Source: Klebsiella pneumoniae (GTDB lineage Bacteria; Pseudomonadota; Gammaproteobacteria; Pseudomonadales; Pseudohongiellaceae). From it: a stretch of DNA of 14,376 nucleotides. The position numbers were made by a program, and so were the translations under genes. A model generated the notes under the pieces. The model did no database searches and was not told the DNA's origin. It worked only from the letters and a program-made list of their open reading frames with translations. Shown here piece by piece: positions 1 through 7,168 of the stretch; positions within the stretch are counted from its first letter, which is position 1, and each line of letters opens with the position of its first letter. The DNA is taken from contig CAMBPO010000057.1 of NCBI GenBank assembly GCA_945869725.1, forward strand, positions 1-14,376. Direction: 5' to 3'.

Positions 1-372
1 ACCTGGGCGCCCGGGCATTCGCCTGGCTGCACCACTTGGAGTATGGATACGCAGGACTCCGCAGAAACCCTGCGCGTGGTGTTTTTTGGCTGTAACGGGC
101 CCAACGATGGCGTCCAGTTGATCAACAATCCGCGTTTTCCGACCTTGGTGGAGGATGCGTTATTTGGCTTCGATAACATGGCAAAGCTGCATGCCGATAT
201 CTACCTGACGGGTCACCCACAGGCGCCATTTGAAGGCATTGAACACTTGATGCGTGTTCAGGTCAGGCCACACCCTTTGCTCAACCAACAACCGTGGGCG
301 GATTTTATAGCCGCAAGAAAGCAGGATTTTGAAGCCCGGGTGCAGGCCGAGCGCGATTCACTGCGGCAATAA
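1..372 (+). CDS. Subclass B3-type metallo-beta-lactamase fold hydrolase, 5'-truncated by the window edge
   Basis: The open frame enters at base 1 and stops with TAA at 370-372, giving the last 123 codons. The ATG at 43 is internal, because the frame continues upstream into the family motif APGHSPGCTTW (codons 3-13). This is the beta-lactamase-fold 'PGHTPG' segment and its His (codon 6) is the expected third Zn1 ligand. Downstream, PLINNPR-like text (here QLINNPRFP, codons 39-47) and LTGHPQ (His at codon 72) match the C-terminal part of B3 enzymes, where this last His binds Zn2. The HxHxDH motif lies off the left edge and cannot be checked. Family members are periplasmic zinc enzymes that open beta-lactam rings, but many environmental homologues have other or unknown substrates. 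It converges on the crotonase gene, with 71 bases between them and no visible terminator hairpin. Confidence 0.85.
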   Translation, partial: TWAPGHSPGCTTWSMDTQDSAETLRVVFFGCNGPNDGVQLINNPRFPTLVEDALFGFDNMAKLHADIYLTGHPQAPFEGIEHLMRVQVRPHPLLNQQPWADFIAARKQDFEARVQAERDSLRQ

Positions 373-443
373 GTTAACGCTCAATATTGTTTGCAGAAAG
401 AATCCTCGCTGCTGAACACATACTGTGGACTAACGACATCTTG

Positions 444-1313
444 TCAGCTAAAAACATCGGGCATGTCGCTGGATACTTTGGCAGCAAACTCCGGGTCGCG
501 CTTCTCCAGAAATGCTTTTACGCCTTCTTTGCCGTCACGCTGGCTGGTGTAAAACACCGCCAAAGACTCCACTTTGTGAGCGTCAACTGGGTGAGCTAGA
601 GCAGGGTTCTGCAGCATCATCTGCCGTGCCAGAGCAATCGCAACCGGTGAGCGATGTTGGATATAACTGCGTGCCAGTTTGCGAGCCTGTGCCATTAATT
701 GATCGGCAGGAACGGCCGCTTTTGCCAGACCTGCTGATACCGCGTCGGCGCTGGAAATCAACTCGCCGGTATACACCCAATCCAACGCCTGTGAAATACC
801 AACCAGTCTCGGCAGGAACCACGTGGAACAGGCTTCCGGGACAATGCCGATCTTGCCAAATACAAAACCCATGCGCGCATTGTCTGACAACAGGCGCACG
901 TCCATGGCCAGAGTCATGGTGGCACCCACACCCACAGCAACCCCATTAATGGCGCCAATCACCGGTTTGTTGCATGCATAAATGGCCAACGACACACGGC
1001 CACCCGTATCGCGGACACCTGTAATCATGTCCTCATCTTCAAAGCGTTGATCAAGCTCGGCGGGTGTTGGTTGCATGTTTTCATCCAGTCCAAATACATT
1101 GCCCGCTACCGACAGATCCATGCCCGCACAAAACGCGCGACCCGCGCCCGTCACAATCACTGCGCCTACCGCATCGTCGGCACTGGCACGCTCAAAGGCA
1201 TCAATCAGTTCATTGGCCATGATGACGGTAAAGGCATTCATTTTGTCCGGGCGATTAAGCGTAATGGTGAGTATGCGATCGTCAAGCTGATAATCCAGGG
1301 TGGTATAGGACAA
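444..1313 (-). CDS. Crotonase-fold (enoyl-CoA hydratase/isomerase family) protein, TTG start
   Basis: The 289-residue product has a full crotonase core. The first oxyanion-hole segment is AFCAGMDL (residues 60-67) and the second is NGVAVGVGA (about 123-131), followed by the helix ending in LPRLVG. Such enzymes act on acyl-CoA thioesters in the cytoplasm. Against typical enoyl-CoA hydratases, both catalytic Glu positions are replaced: Thr132 sits at the first, and a Phe in the segment MGFVFGKIG sits at the second. A Glu is present at residue 160 in IVPEACST, the position used by delta3-delta2-enoyl-CoA isomerases of the PECI type. An isomerase or another crotonase activity is therefore more likely than classic hydration. 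I chose the TTG at 1313-1311 because GGGAG lies seven bases upstream and homology begins right after it. An in-frame ATG at 1379 has no good ribosome site. The longest open frame, up to 1556, would overlap the divergent gene. Confidence 0.88.
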   Translation of the reverse strand: MSYTTLDYQLDDRILTITLNRPDKMNAFTVIMANELIDAFERASADDAVGAVIVTGAGRAFCAGMDLSVAGNVFGLDENMQPTPAELDQRFEDEDMITGVRDTGGRVSLAIYACNKPVIGAINGVAVGVGATMTLAMDVRLLSDNARMGFVFGKIGIVPEACSTWFLPRLVGISQALDWVYTGELISSADAVSAGLAKAAVPADQLMAQARKLARSYIQHRSPVAIALARQMMLQNPALAHPVDAHKVESLAVFYTSQRDGKEGVKAFLEKRDPEFAAKVSSDMPDVFS

Positions 1314-1320
1314 TGTTTTT

Positions 1321-1325
1321 CTCCC
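1321..1325 (-). promoter_or_regulatory. Ribosome binding site that fixes the crotonase TTG start
   Basis: On the minus strand this reads GGGAG, seven bases before the TTG at 1313-1311. It is the only good Shine-Dalgarno match near any in-frame start codon upstream of the conserved domain. Confidence 0.65.
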
Positions 1326-1446
1326 GAAAAATGTGCAACCGGTAATCGGTGTGTTTGTATGGGGTGAATAATGTACCATCAGAGTGCCAGACAAACTTTC
1401 TCGCACTAATACACATTGAACCATAAAAAGCAGTCCGGAGGCTTTT

Positions 1447-2031
1447 GTGTCAGACATGCCAATCAGTCGTTTCCCAATTCCTGATATCAACGAGTTGCCA
1501 GAAGACATTCGCAGCAGAATTGTGGCCGTGCAGGAGAAATCCGGTTTTGTGCCCAATATATTCCTGGCACTGGCGCATCGGCCGGACGAATTCCGTGCGT
1601 TTTTTGCCTACCATGATGCGCTGATGGATAAACCGGGCGGCCTGACCAAAGCAGAACGTGAAATGATTGTGGTGGCAACCTCTGGCCTCAATCAGTGCAT
1701 TTATTGTGTGGTTGCCCATGGAGCGATTTTGCGCATCCGTGAAAAAAACCCGCATATTGCAGATCAACTGGCGACCAACTACCGCAAAGCTGATGTCACG
1801 GTCAGGCAGAGAGTGATGCTCGAGTTTGCAGTCAAAGTATCGCAGCAGGCTCAAACGGTATCGGAGGCTGATATTGAAACCCTGCATTCCCATGGTTTCA
1901 GTCATGATGATGTGTGGGATATTGGCGCTATCGCTGCATTTTTTGCATTGTCAAACCGACTCGCCAACATGAGTAGCATGCGTCCCAATGATGAGTTTTA
2001 TCTGATGGGTCGTCTGCCAAAAGCGCCGTGA
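1447..2031 (+). CDS. AhpD-like peroxidase-related protein (carboxymuconolactone decarboxylase superfamily)
   Basis: The 194-residue protein carries the AhpD redox motif E-x11-C-x2-C-x3-H, with Glu72, Cys84, Cys87 and His91, in the segment around NQCIYCVVAHG. The N-terminal 'F.PNIFLALAHRPD' style text (residues 34-47) and the length fit the 'uncharacterised peroxidase-related enzyme' family. These are cytoplasmic, all-helical proteins thought to reduce peroxides through the Cys pair; the physiological reductant is not known for this subgroup. The start is GTG at 1447, with GGAGG at 1437-1441 five bases upstream. A second Met codon at residue 4 is possible but worse placed for that site. The gene is divergent from the crotonase gene with 133 bases between the starts, so the two may share a control region. 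I could not pick a convincing sigma-70 promoter there. It converges on the SRAP gene 42 bases downstream, with no clear terminator. Confidence 0.9.
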   Translation: MSDMPISRFPIPDINELPEDIRSRIVAVQEKSGFVPNIFLALAHRPDEFRAFFAYHDALMDKPGGLTKAEREMIVVATSGLNQCIYCVVAHGAILRIREKNPHIADQLATNYRKADVTVRQRVMLEFAVKVSQQAQTVSEADIETLHSHGFSHDDVWDIGAIAAFFALSNRLANMSSMRPNDEFYLMGRLPKAP

Positions 2032-2073
2032 TCTGGTGTTTGGCAGGTGAGGGGTTTATGCGGATTGTGCGGA

Positions 2074-2757
2074 TCAGCGTGTCTCACTCTCCAGGATAAA
2101 TGACGCCCCGATCGGATTCCATTGACTGGGTTTGCCTATCGGGGTGATGACCTGTGTGCTGCTGATACGGGGTATCAGCAGGTTTTCAAATAGCGTGACA
2201 TCCTGCTGCGCCGGGTTTAGCCAGCTGTTGATTAGCGCCGAGTCTTGCACTGGCAACAGCAACGGCATTGATTTTGGATGTATCTGCTGCCACTGCCTTA
2301 AGGGTCCCAGTGTGATGATGCTGGCGGTATAAATGGACTCACCGGTATCGGGGTCAAGGTAGTGCTTATACAGGCCACCAAAAGCAATGGCCTCGTTCTC
2401 AAGCGCAATCTGATGATAGGTGCGTCTGTCGCCTAATCCTTCTATAAACGCACTGGCTGGAATGATACAGCGCCCTTGCCGGAAGGGTTGGTAGGCCAGT
2501 GATCCCTTGGTGTTGAGTTTATCCCAGCGGCTGTTGAAGCTGGCGTAGTCATAGTTTGGTTTGAGTGTTTGTCTGTCCAGCATCAGCCACCAGATGGCAT
2601 CACAAACCTGTCGGCCCTGGTCAGACTCACGGATGATAGAAATAGTCGAGCCAGGTGCCACATCTGCGGAATAACGCAGTTGTGCACCAGCCATGCCCAG
2701 CACGTTGAGCAATATCTGGACTTCAGGGGAATCAAAGACATTAAATCGTCCACACAT
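2074..2757 (-). CDS. SRAP-domain protein (YedK/HMCES family abasic-site shield)
   Basis: The 227-residue product begins MCGRF, the hallmark of the SOS-response-associated peptidase (SRAP) family. After Met removal, Cys2 forms a thiazolidine crosslink to abasic sites in single-stranded DNA and so protects them. Other active-site residues are visible: Asn75 in FNSRWD, Glu106 in PASAFIEG and His160 in QQIHPKSMP. The positions agree closely with E. coli YedK. The segments around them are divergent: the usual NARSET reads NSRWDK, and PASGFYEW reads PASAFIEG. This may be a side branch of the family. The open frame could begin seven codons upstream at 2778, but that would bury the catalytic Cys. GGAG six bases before the ATG at 2757 supports the shorter form. 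The gene is divergent from the amidohydrolase operon and shares a 110-base promoter region with it. Confidence 0.92.
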   Translation of the reverse strand: MCGRFNVFDSPEVQILLNVLGMAGAQLRYSADVAPGSTISIIRESDQGRQVCDAIWWLMLDRQTLKPNYDYASFNSRWDKLNTKGSLAYQPFRQGRCIIPASAFIEGLGDRRTYHQIALENEAIAFGGLYKHYLDPDTGESIYTASIITLGPLRQWQQIHPKSMPLLLPVQDSALINSWLNPAQQDVTLFENLLIPRISSTQVITPIGKPSQWNPIGASFILESETR

Positions 2758-2763
2758 GGGAGG

Positions 2764-2767
2764 CTCC
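2764..2767 (-). promoter_or_regulatory. Ribosome binding site for the SRAP start at 2757
   Basis: The minus strand reads GGAG six bases before the ATG at 2757-2755. It supports the start that puts the catalytic cysteine at residue 2, rather than the ATG at 2778. Confidence 0.6.
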
Positions 2768-2791
2768 GTGCTTGGCATTGCAAGGTTGTCG

Positions 2792-2820
2792 TTGAATTTA
2801 AAGCATCAGGCGTTTAAATT
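2792..2820 (+). promoter_or_regulatory. Putative sigma-70 promoter for the amidohydrolase operon
   Basis: TTGAAT at 2792-2797 (four of six to consensus) is separated by exactly 17 bases from TAAATT at 2815-2820 (four of six). Transcription would begin near 2827, leaving a leader of about 40 bases before the ATG at 2868, with GGAG at 2857-2860. The two boxes fall in the arms of the inverted repeat described separately. This is a prediction from sequence only. Confidence 0.45.
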
Positions 2821-2821
2821 C
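2794..2821. repeat. 9-bp perfect inverted repeat, operator-like, in the divergent promoter region
   Basis: GAATTTAAA at 2794-2802 and TTTAAATTC at 2813-2821 are exact reverse complements with a 10-base spacer. Allowing a one-base bulge, the match extends two more bases on each side. The dyad could be the binding site of a dimeric regulator, or it may arise because two promoters share the same boxes on opposite strands. Confidence 0.7.
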
Positions 2822-2824
2822 CAA
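2796..2824 (-). promoter_or_regulatory. Putative sigma-70 promoter for the SRAP gene, face to face with the operon promoter
   Basis: On the minus strand TTGGAA (2824-2819) is followed after 17 bases by TTAAAT (2801-2796), each four of six to consensus. Transcription would begin near 2789, about 30 bases before the SRAP start codon. It overlaps the plus-strand promoter almost completely, with the -35 box of one lying on the -10 box of the other. Confidence 0.4.
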
Positions 2825-2867
2825 GCATGGCGAGTTCATATCGGGCGTAATCCATCGGAGTGTCATC

Positions 2868-5795
2868 ATGGTAATTCCTTCAATCAGACAGCTGGTCTTG
2901 AGTCTGAGTCTCTTTTTGTTTTTTTCATCAACACTAGCCCAGGAAACGGCAACACCCAACGGTATTGCTGACAATCGCAGTGAGGCGCTGGCGCTCACCG
3001 GCGCAACGCTCTATCTGCCCGATGGTCAATATCTGAATAACGGTACCTTGCTGATCCGCGACGGTCTGATTGTTGATGTGTTGCCCGCGGGCAATGTGCC
3101 TGAAGGATACTTCGCTATTGATATGCGCGGGCGTTTTGTCTACCCCGGGCTGATTGATATCAATACCGGTTACGGTGTCCCAGTGCCCGGGCGCCCGGCA
3201 TCTGGTGGCGGAGCTGAAGTGCTTGAGTCAAGCGGGCTGGCGTACAATGCCAATGACGCAATACGCGCGCATTACCGCGCCGTGCAGGAATTTAAACCGG
3301 AACCGTCCAGTGCGGAAAAACTGCGCAAGCTCGGTTTCTCCATGGTGCTGAGTTTACGCGCCGATGGCATTGCCCGTGGCACCTCAAGCCTGGTGTTTTT
3401 GGGCAGTAAAAACGCCAACGAATCTGTCTTGCTGGCCGATGCCGCCGCCCATTATTCACTCAGTAAGGGCAGTTCCAGACAATCATTACCATCCTCGCCG
3501 ATGGGCTCCATTGCGCTGCTGCGCCAGACCTATCTTGATGCACAGTGGTACGAGCAGTTTTCACCGCGACCCTTTACCGATGAATCCCTGGAAGCCTGGA
3601 TCAACAATCGGTCTTTGCCGCAAATTATGGACGTCAGTAACTGGCAGCAGGCATTAACTCTGCATGAGGTTGCAGAGGAGTTTGGGTCTGAGTACCTGAT
3701 TAAAACCGGTAATGACGCCTACCAGCGCGCTCCGGAGCTAGCGGCAACCGGTGCTAGTCTGATTGTGCCGGTGAATTTTCCGGATGCACCTGAGGTGGCA
3801 GATCCCTTTGTGACGGACGACGTGTCATTCAGCGATCTCAAACACTGGGAGTTAGCGCCGTTTGGTTTACGTGTGCTTCATGAACAAGGCATCCGTTTTG
3901 CCATCACCAGCACCGGTGCGGAAGAAAAATTCCATGAGAACATGGCCTTGGCTGTCAGCAATGGCTTGCCAGCCTCGGTGGCCATCGACGCGCTGACGCG
4001 TGTCCCCGCGCAGATGCTGGGCGTAGAGGAGCGCACAGGCAGTCTGCAAAGCGGTCGTCTGGCAAATTTGCTGGTGAGTTCGGCGCCACTGTTCACTGAC
4101 GATGCACGCCTGCTTGAAAACTGGGTTGAGGGCGAGCGTTTTATACTGGCAGACAGTTTTGACCAGCACCGTGGCCGTTACCAATTGCAGGCGGGGGATC
4201 GAACTCTGGCAGTAACGCTTGACGTTGACGCCGCAAAAATTGAAGCCAGTGTGGTGGATGCCAGCACTGGTGAAGCGGTTGAGGGCGCTGAGATATCAGT
4301 GGATCTGACCACCGAGATGATAAATATCAATTTTGTGCTGCAAGGTGATGCCGGCAATACGCGACTCAGTGGCTGGTCTAATGCCAACGGCTGGCAGGGC
4401 AGTGGATTGACATCCGTCGGTGAGGAAGTGAGCTGGCAACTTGATCGCGTCGCGGATCTTCCAGTCGCTGAAGATGCCGTGCAGGTGGTGTCCGAGACGA
4501 TGGCGCCTTTACCGTCTGCGGTCTTGTATCCTTTTGCTGCGTATGGCGTGGAAGCGTTGCCAGTGCAGCAGGATACGGTCATTCGTGGTGCGACGGTGTG
4601 GACCAACGAAGATTCCGGCATTATCCAGACCGATGTGTTGATACGCGCCGGAAAGATAGCAGCAGTGGGCAATGATATTGATGCGGGCAATGCACTGGAG
4701 GTTGACGGTACAGGAAAACATCTGACCCCCGGCATTATCGACGAACACACTCACATTGCGTTGTTTGCGATCAACGAAGGTGCCACCAATTCCGGCATGG
4801 TGCGCATGCGCGATGTAGTGGACTCCCAGGACGTCAATATTTACCGCAATCTTGCTGGCGGCGTGGTGGCAGCCCAACAACTTCACGGTTCGGCAAATCC
4901 CATTGGTGGCCAGTCCTCGCTGATAAAAATGCGCTGGGGTCTGAGCCCGCAGGGTTTGCGAATTGAAGAAGGTGCTGAGTTCATCAAGTTTGCGTTAGGT
5001 GAGAACGTCAAACGCAGCACCAACCCAGCGTCGGTGCGTTATCCGCAGTCGCGTATGGGCGTTGAACAAGTGTTTATTGATGCGTTCAGTCAGGCGCGTG
5101 AATATGAACAGCAATGGAATGCTTACAACGCGTTATCGGCGGCGCAACAACGCAACACAACTGCTCCCCGACGAGATCTTGTCAGCGACGCCATGCTGGA
5201 AGTCCTCAACGGCGAACGTTTTGTCACCGCTCATTCTTATGTGCAGTCTGAAATCAACATGTTGTTGCATGTTGCTGACAGTTTTGATTTTACGATCAAT
5301 ACGTTTACGCACATTCTGGAAGGCTACAAGGTCGCCGACAAAATGGCTGCCCATGGTGCCGGTGGTTCCACATTCTCAGACTGGTGGGCTTTTAAGTGGG
5401 AGGTGCGTGAAGCGATACCTTACAACGCAGCATTGATGCAGCAGGCGGGTATGGTGGTGGCGCTTAACTCTGATGATGCAGAGATGTCACGACGACTTAA
5501 TCAGGAGGCCGGCAAGGTCGTCAAATATGGCGGCGTCAGTGAGTCGGATGCCTTAAAGATGATTACGCTGAATCCTGCAAAACTTTTACATCTGGACGAT
5601 CGCATGGGCAGTATCCGTGTTGGCAAAGATGCGGATCTGGTGCTTTGGAATGATCACCCGTTATCAGTGTATGCGTTGGCGATGACAACCTGGGTTGACG
5701 GTGTAGCGTACTTTGATCGCGAGCGTGATCAACAACTTCGGCGCGACATTGTCAGTGAGCGGGCGCGTATCATTTCAAAAATTACAGCGGAATAA
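2868..5795 (+). CDS. Exported two-unit amidohydrolase, C-terminal unit catalytic
   Basis: The 975-residue protein starts with a signal peptide (hydrophobic residues 9-20, likely cut after Ala24, TLA|Q), so it should act in the periplasm. It holds two amidohydrolase-superfamily units. The N-terminal unit (about 40-425) has PGLIDINTG at residues 93-101 where the metal-binding PGxxDxHxH is expected, and no recognisable strand-8 Asp, so it looks inactive. Residues about 430-550 form a linker of probable beta structure. The C-terminal unit (about 560-960) keeps PGIIDEHTH (His627, His629), Lys707 in FIKFALGEN, His789, His815 in THILEGYK and Asp869 in LNSDDAE. That is a full set of metallo-hydrolase ligands. 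The closest general relatives are imidazolonepropionase-like amidohydrolases; the substrate is unknown. GGAG seven bases upstream supports the start. The next gene follows after 12 bases. Confidence 0.88.
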   Translation: MVIPSIRQLVLSLSLFLFFSSTLAQETATPNGIADNRSEALALTGATLYLPDGQYLNNGTLLIRDGLIVDVLPAGNVPEGYFAIDMRGRFVYPGLIDINTGYGVPVPGRPASGGGAEVLESSGLAYNANDAIRAHYRAVQEFKPEPSSAEKLRKLGFSMVLSLRADGIARGTSSLVFLGSKNANESVLLADAAAHYSLSKGSSRQSLPSSPMGSIALLRQTYLDAQWYEQFSPRPFTDESLEAWINNRSLPQIMDVSNWQQALTLHEVAEEFGSEYLIKTGNDAYQRAPELAATGASLIVPVNFPDAPEVADPFVTDDVSFSDLKHWELAPFGLRVLHEQGIRFAITSTGAEEKFHENMALAVSNGLPASVAIDALTRVPAQMLGVEERTGSLQSGRLANLLVSSAPLFTDDARLLENWVEGERFILADSFDQHRGRYQLQAGDRTLAVTLDVDAAKIEASVVDASTGEAVEGAEISVDLTTEMININFVLQGDAGNTRLSGWSNANGWQGSGLTSVGEEVSWQLDRVADLPVAEDAVQVVSETMAPLPSAVLYPFAAYGVEALPVQQDTVIRGATVWTNEDSGIIQTDVLIRAGKIAAVGNDIDAGNALEVDGTGKHLTPGIIDEHTHIALFAINEGATNSGMVRMRDVVDSQDVNIYRNLAGGVVAAQQLHGSANPIGGQSSLIKMRWGLSPQGLRIEEGAEFIKFALGENVKRSTNPASVRYPQSRMGVEQVFIDAFSQAREYEQQWNAYNALSAAQQRNTTAPRRDLVSDAMLEVLNGERFVTAHSYVQSEINMLLHVADSFDFTINTFTHILEGYKVADKMAAHGAGGSTFSDWWAFKWEVREAIPYNAALMQQAGMVVALNSDDAEMSRRLNQEAGKVVKYGGVSESDALKMITLNPAKLLHLDDRMGSIRVGKDADLVLWNDHPLSVYALAMTTWVDGVAYFDRERDQQLRRDIVSERARIISKITAE

Positions 5796-5807
5796 GGGAG
5801 TAAACCT

Positions 5808-7118
5808 ATGCGCAATATTTCAAAGATTGTACTGACTTCCCTGTTGATAACCGCAATACCGGTCACCATGGCCTGGGTGCCAACGCCTGCGCCGGATCAG
5901 GCAGAACCTATTGCGATTACCAACGCGACCATCCATATCGGTGATGGCTCCGTCATCAATAATGGTGTGCTGGCGTTTGATCAGGGGGTGATTACCTATG
6001 TAGGTACCGATGCCAATCGCCCGGAGTTTTTTAATCATCAGCTGATCAATCTGCAAGGATTGCATGTTTATCCGGGGTTTGTGTTGCCCAATACGTCATT
6101 GGGTCTGCTCGAGGTTGCCAATCTGCGCGCGACCGATGATGTGGCAGAAACCGGGGATATCAATGCCAGTGTGCGTTCCGCGATTGCTTACAATACGGAT
6201 TCTGAACTGATTCCGACCTTCCGCTTTAATGGCATTCTGACGGCGGGGGTGACGCCCGATGGCGGCATGATTTCTGGTCGTTCCAGTGTGTTTAAACTCG
6301 ACGGCTGGAACTGGGAGGATTCTCTGCTCAAAGCCGATGCTGCTATGCACATGAACTGGCCGGACAGAATCCGGCGTCAGCGAAACGAAACGACCGGTAT
6401 TTTTGAAAACACGGATAATCCTGATTATCCCTACATGATTCAGATGCTGAACAGCCTGTTTCAGGATGCACGCACCTATAACGGTTCGCCGCTCAACCTC
6501 AACTTGCAGGCGATGCAGCCGCTGTTCACGGCTGAATCCAAGCTGTTTATCCATGCTAATGACGCGCGAGACATTATTGCCAGTGTGCAGTTTGCACGCA
6601 GTTATGGTGTGTCAGACATTGTGCTTGTGGGTGGGCGTGATGCACTGAAAGTTAAGGATCTGTTGATAGCAGAGTCGGTTGCAGTGATCTACGAATCTGT
6701 GCACGCTCTGCCCGCTCAGGAATGGTTTGATATTGATGAACAGTTCAAGGTGCCTTTTCAGTTACATGAAGCGGGTATTCTGGTGGGTATAGGCGGTGGA
6801 GAAACGGCGCTGGATTCACAACGTAATCTGCCATTTTTTGCCGGCACTGCCGCTGGATACGGGCTCGACCGTGAAACAGCGTTATCGATGATCACTTCTC
6901 ACAACGCGGAGATTCTCGGCGTCGAAGATCGTATCGGTACACTGGTAAGCGGCAAAGATGCCACGTTTTTTATCTCCAGCGGCGACGCACTGGATATGCG
7001 CACCAATCAACTTCAGGAGGCCTTTATTCAGGGGCGTATGATTGATTTGTTTGGTAATCAGCAAGCACTTTATCAACGCTTTCTTGAGCGTTATTCAACG
7101 CTGCCGATGGAGCAATAG
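5808..7118 (+). CDS. Exported amidohydrolase-like protein lacking metal ligands (probable pseudoenzyme)
   Basis: The 436-residue protein has a signal peptide (likely cut near Ala22, VTMA|W) and an amidohydrolase fold: an N-terminal beta segment (AITNATIHIGDG), a barrel, and the closing LGVEDRIGTLVSGKDA motif at about 370-385. The expected PGxxDxHxH reads PGFVLPNTS (residues 89-97), so both first metal His are missing, and the strand-8 Asp region reads GIGGGET. A His remains at 249 in LFIHAND, the strand-5 position. It resembles the N-terminal half of the preceding gene more than its catalytic half; compare LGVEERTGSLQSG in that protein. It may be a structural or regulatory partner of the upstream enzyme, or bind ligand without catalysis. 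GGGAG eight bases before the ATG and the 12-base gap show it is in the same operon. Annotation as an active amidohydrolase would be misleading. Confidence 0.85.
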   Translation: MRNISKIVLTSLLITAIPVTMAWVPTPAPDQAEPIAITNATIHIGDGSVINNGVLAFDQGVITYVGTDANRPEFFNHQLINLQGLHVYPGFVLPNTSLGLLEVANLRATDDVAETGDINASVRSAIAYNTDSELIPTFRFNGILTAGVTPDGGMISGRSSVFKLDGWNWEDSLLKADAAMHMNWPDRIRRQRNETTGIFENTDNPDYPYMIQMLNSLFQDARTYNGSPLNLNLQAMQPLFTAESKLFIHANDARDIIASVQFARSYGVSDIVLVGGRDALKVKDLLIAESVAVIYESVHALPAQEWFDIDEQFKVPFQLHEAGILVGIGGGETALDSQRNLPFFAGTAAGYGLDRETALSMITSHNAEILGVEDRIGTLVSGKDATFFISSGDALDMRTNQLQEAFIQGRMIDLFGNQQALYQRFLERYSTLPMEQ

Positions 7119-7168
7119 TCCTGACTTTTTTCCGGGAGGTTATTGTTAGTCATTGATGGTGGAGTGAG

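Noticed and set aside
373..443. Terminator between the convergent beta-lactamase-like and crotonase genes
   Set aside because: No stable GC-rich stem followed by a T-tract is visible in these 71 bases.
512..949. 145-residue plus-strand open frame opposite the crotonase gene
   Set aside because: Its composition is unlike a protein (many Pro, Arg, Cys), and the opposite strand encodes a clear crotonase.
1338..1350. Short dyad ACCG-N5-CGGT in the crotonase/AhpD intergenic region as an operator
   Set aside because: Four-base arms are expected by chance, and no promoter could be fitted around them.
1314..1556. Longer N-terminus for the crotonase, starting as far up as 1556 or at the ATG at 1379
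   Set aside because: Residues before the TTG show no family similarity, would overlap the divergent gene (for 1556) and lack a ribosome site. GGGAG fits the TTG at 1313.
1450..1905. 151-residue minus-strand open frame opposite the AhpD-like gene
   Set aside because: The plus-strand frame has a complete AhpD motif and a good ribosome site; the antisense frame has neither.
4178..4750. 190-residue open frame on the minus strand inside the amidohydrolase gene
   Set aside because: It is antisense to a well-supported gene, is low in complexity (rich in Ser, Thr, Pro, Ala) and has no recognisable domain. It is a shadow frame.
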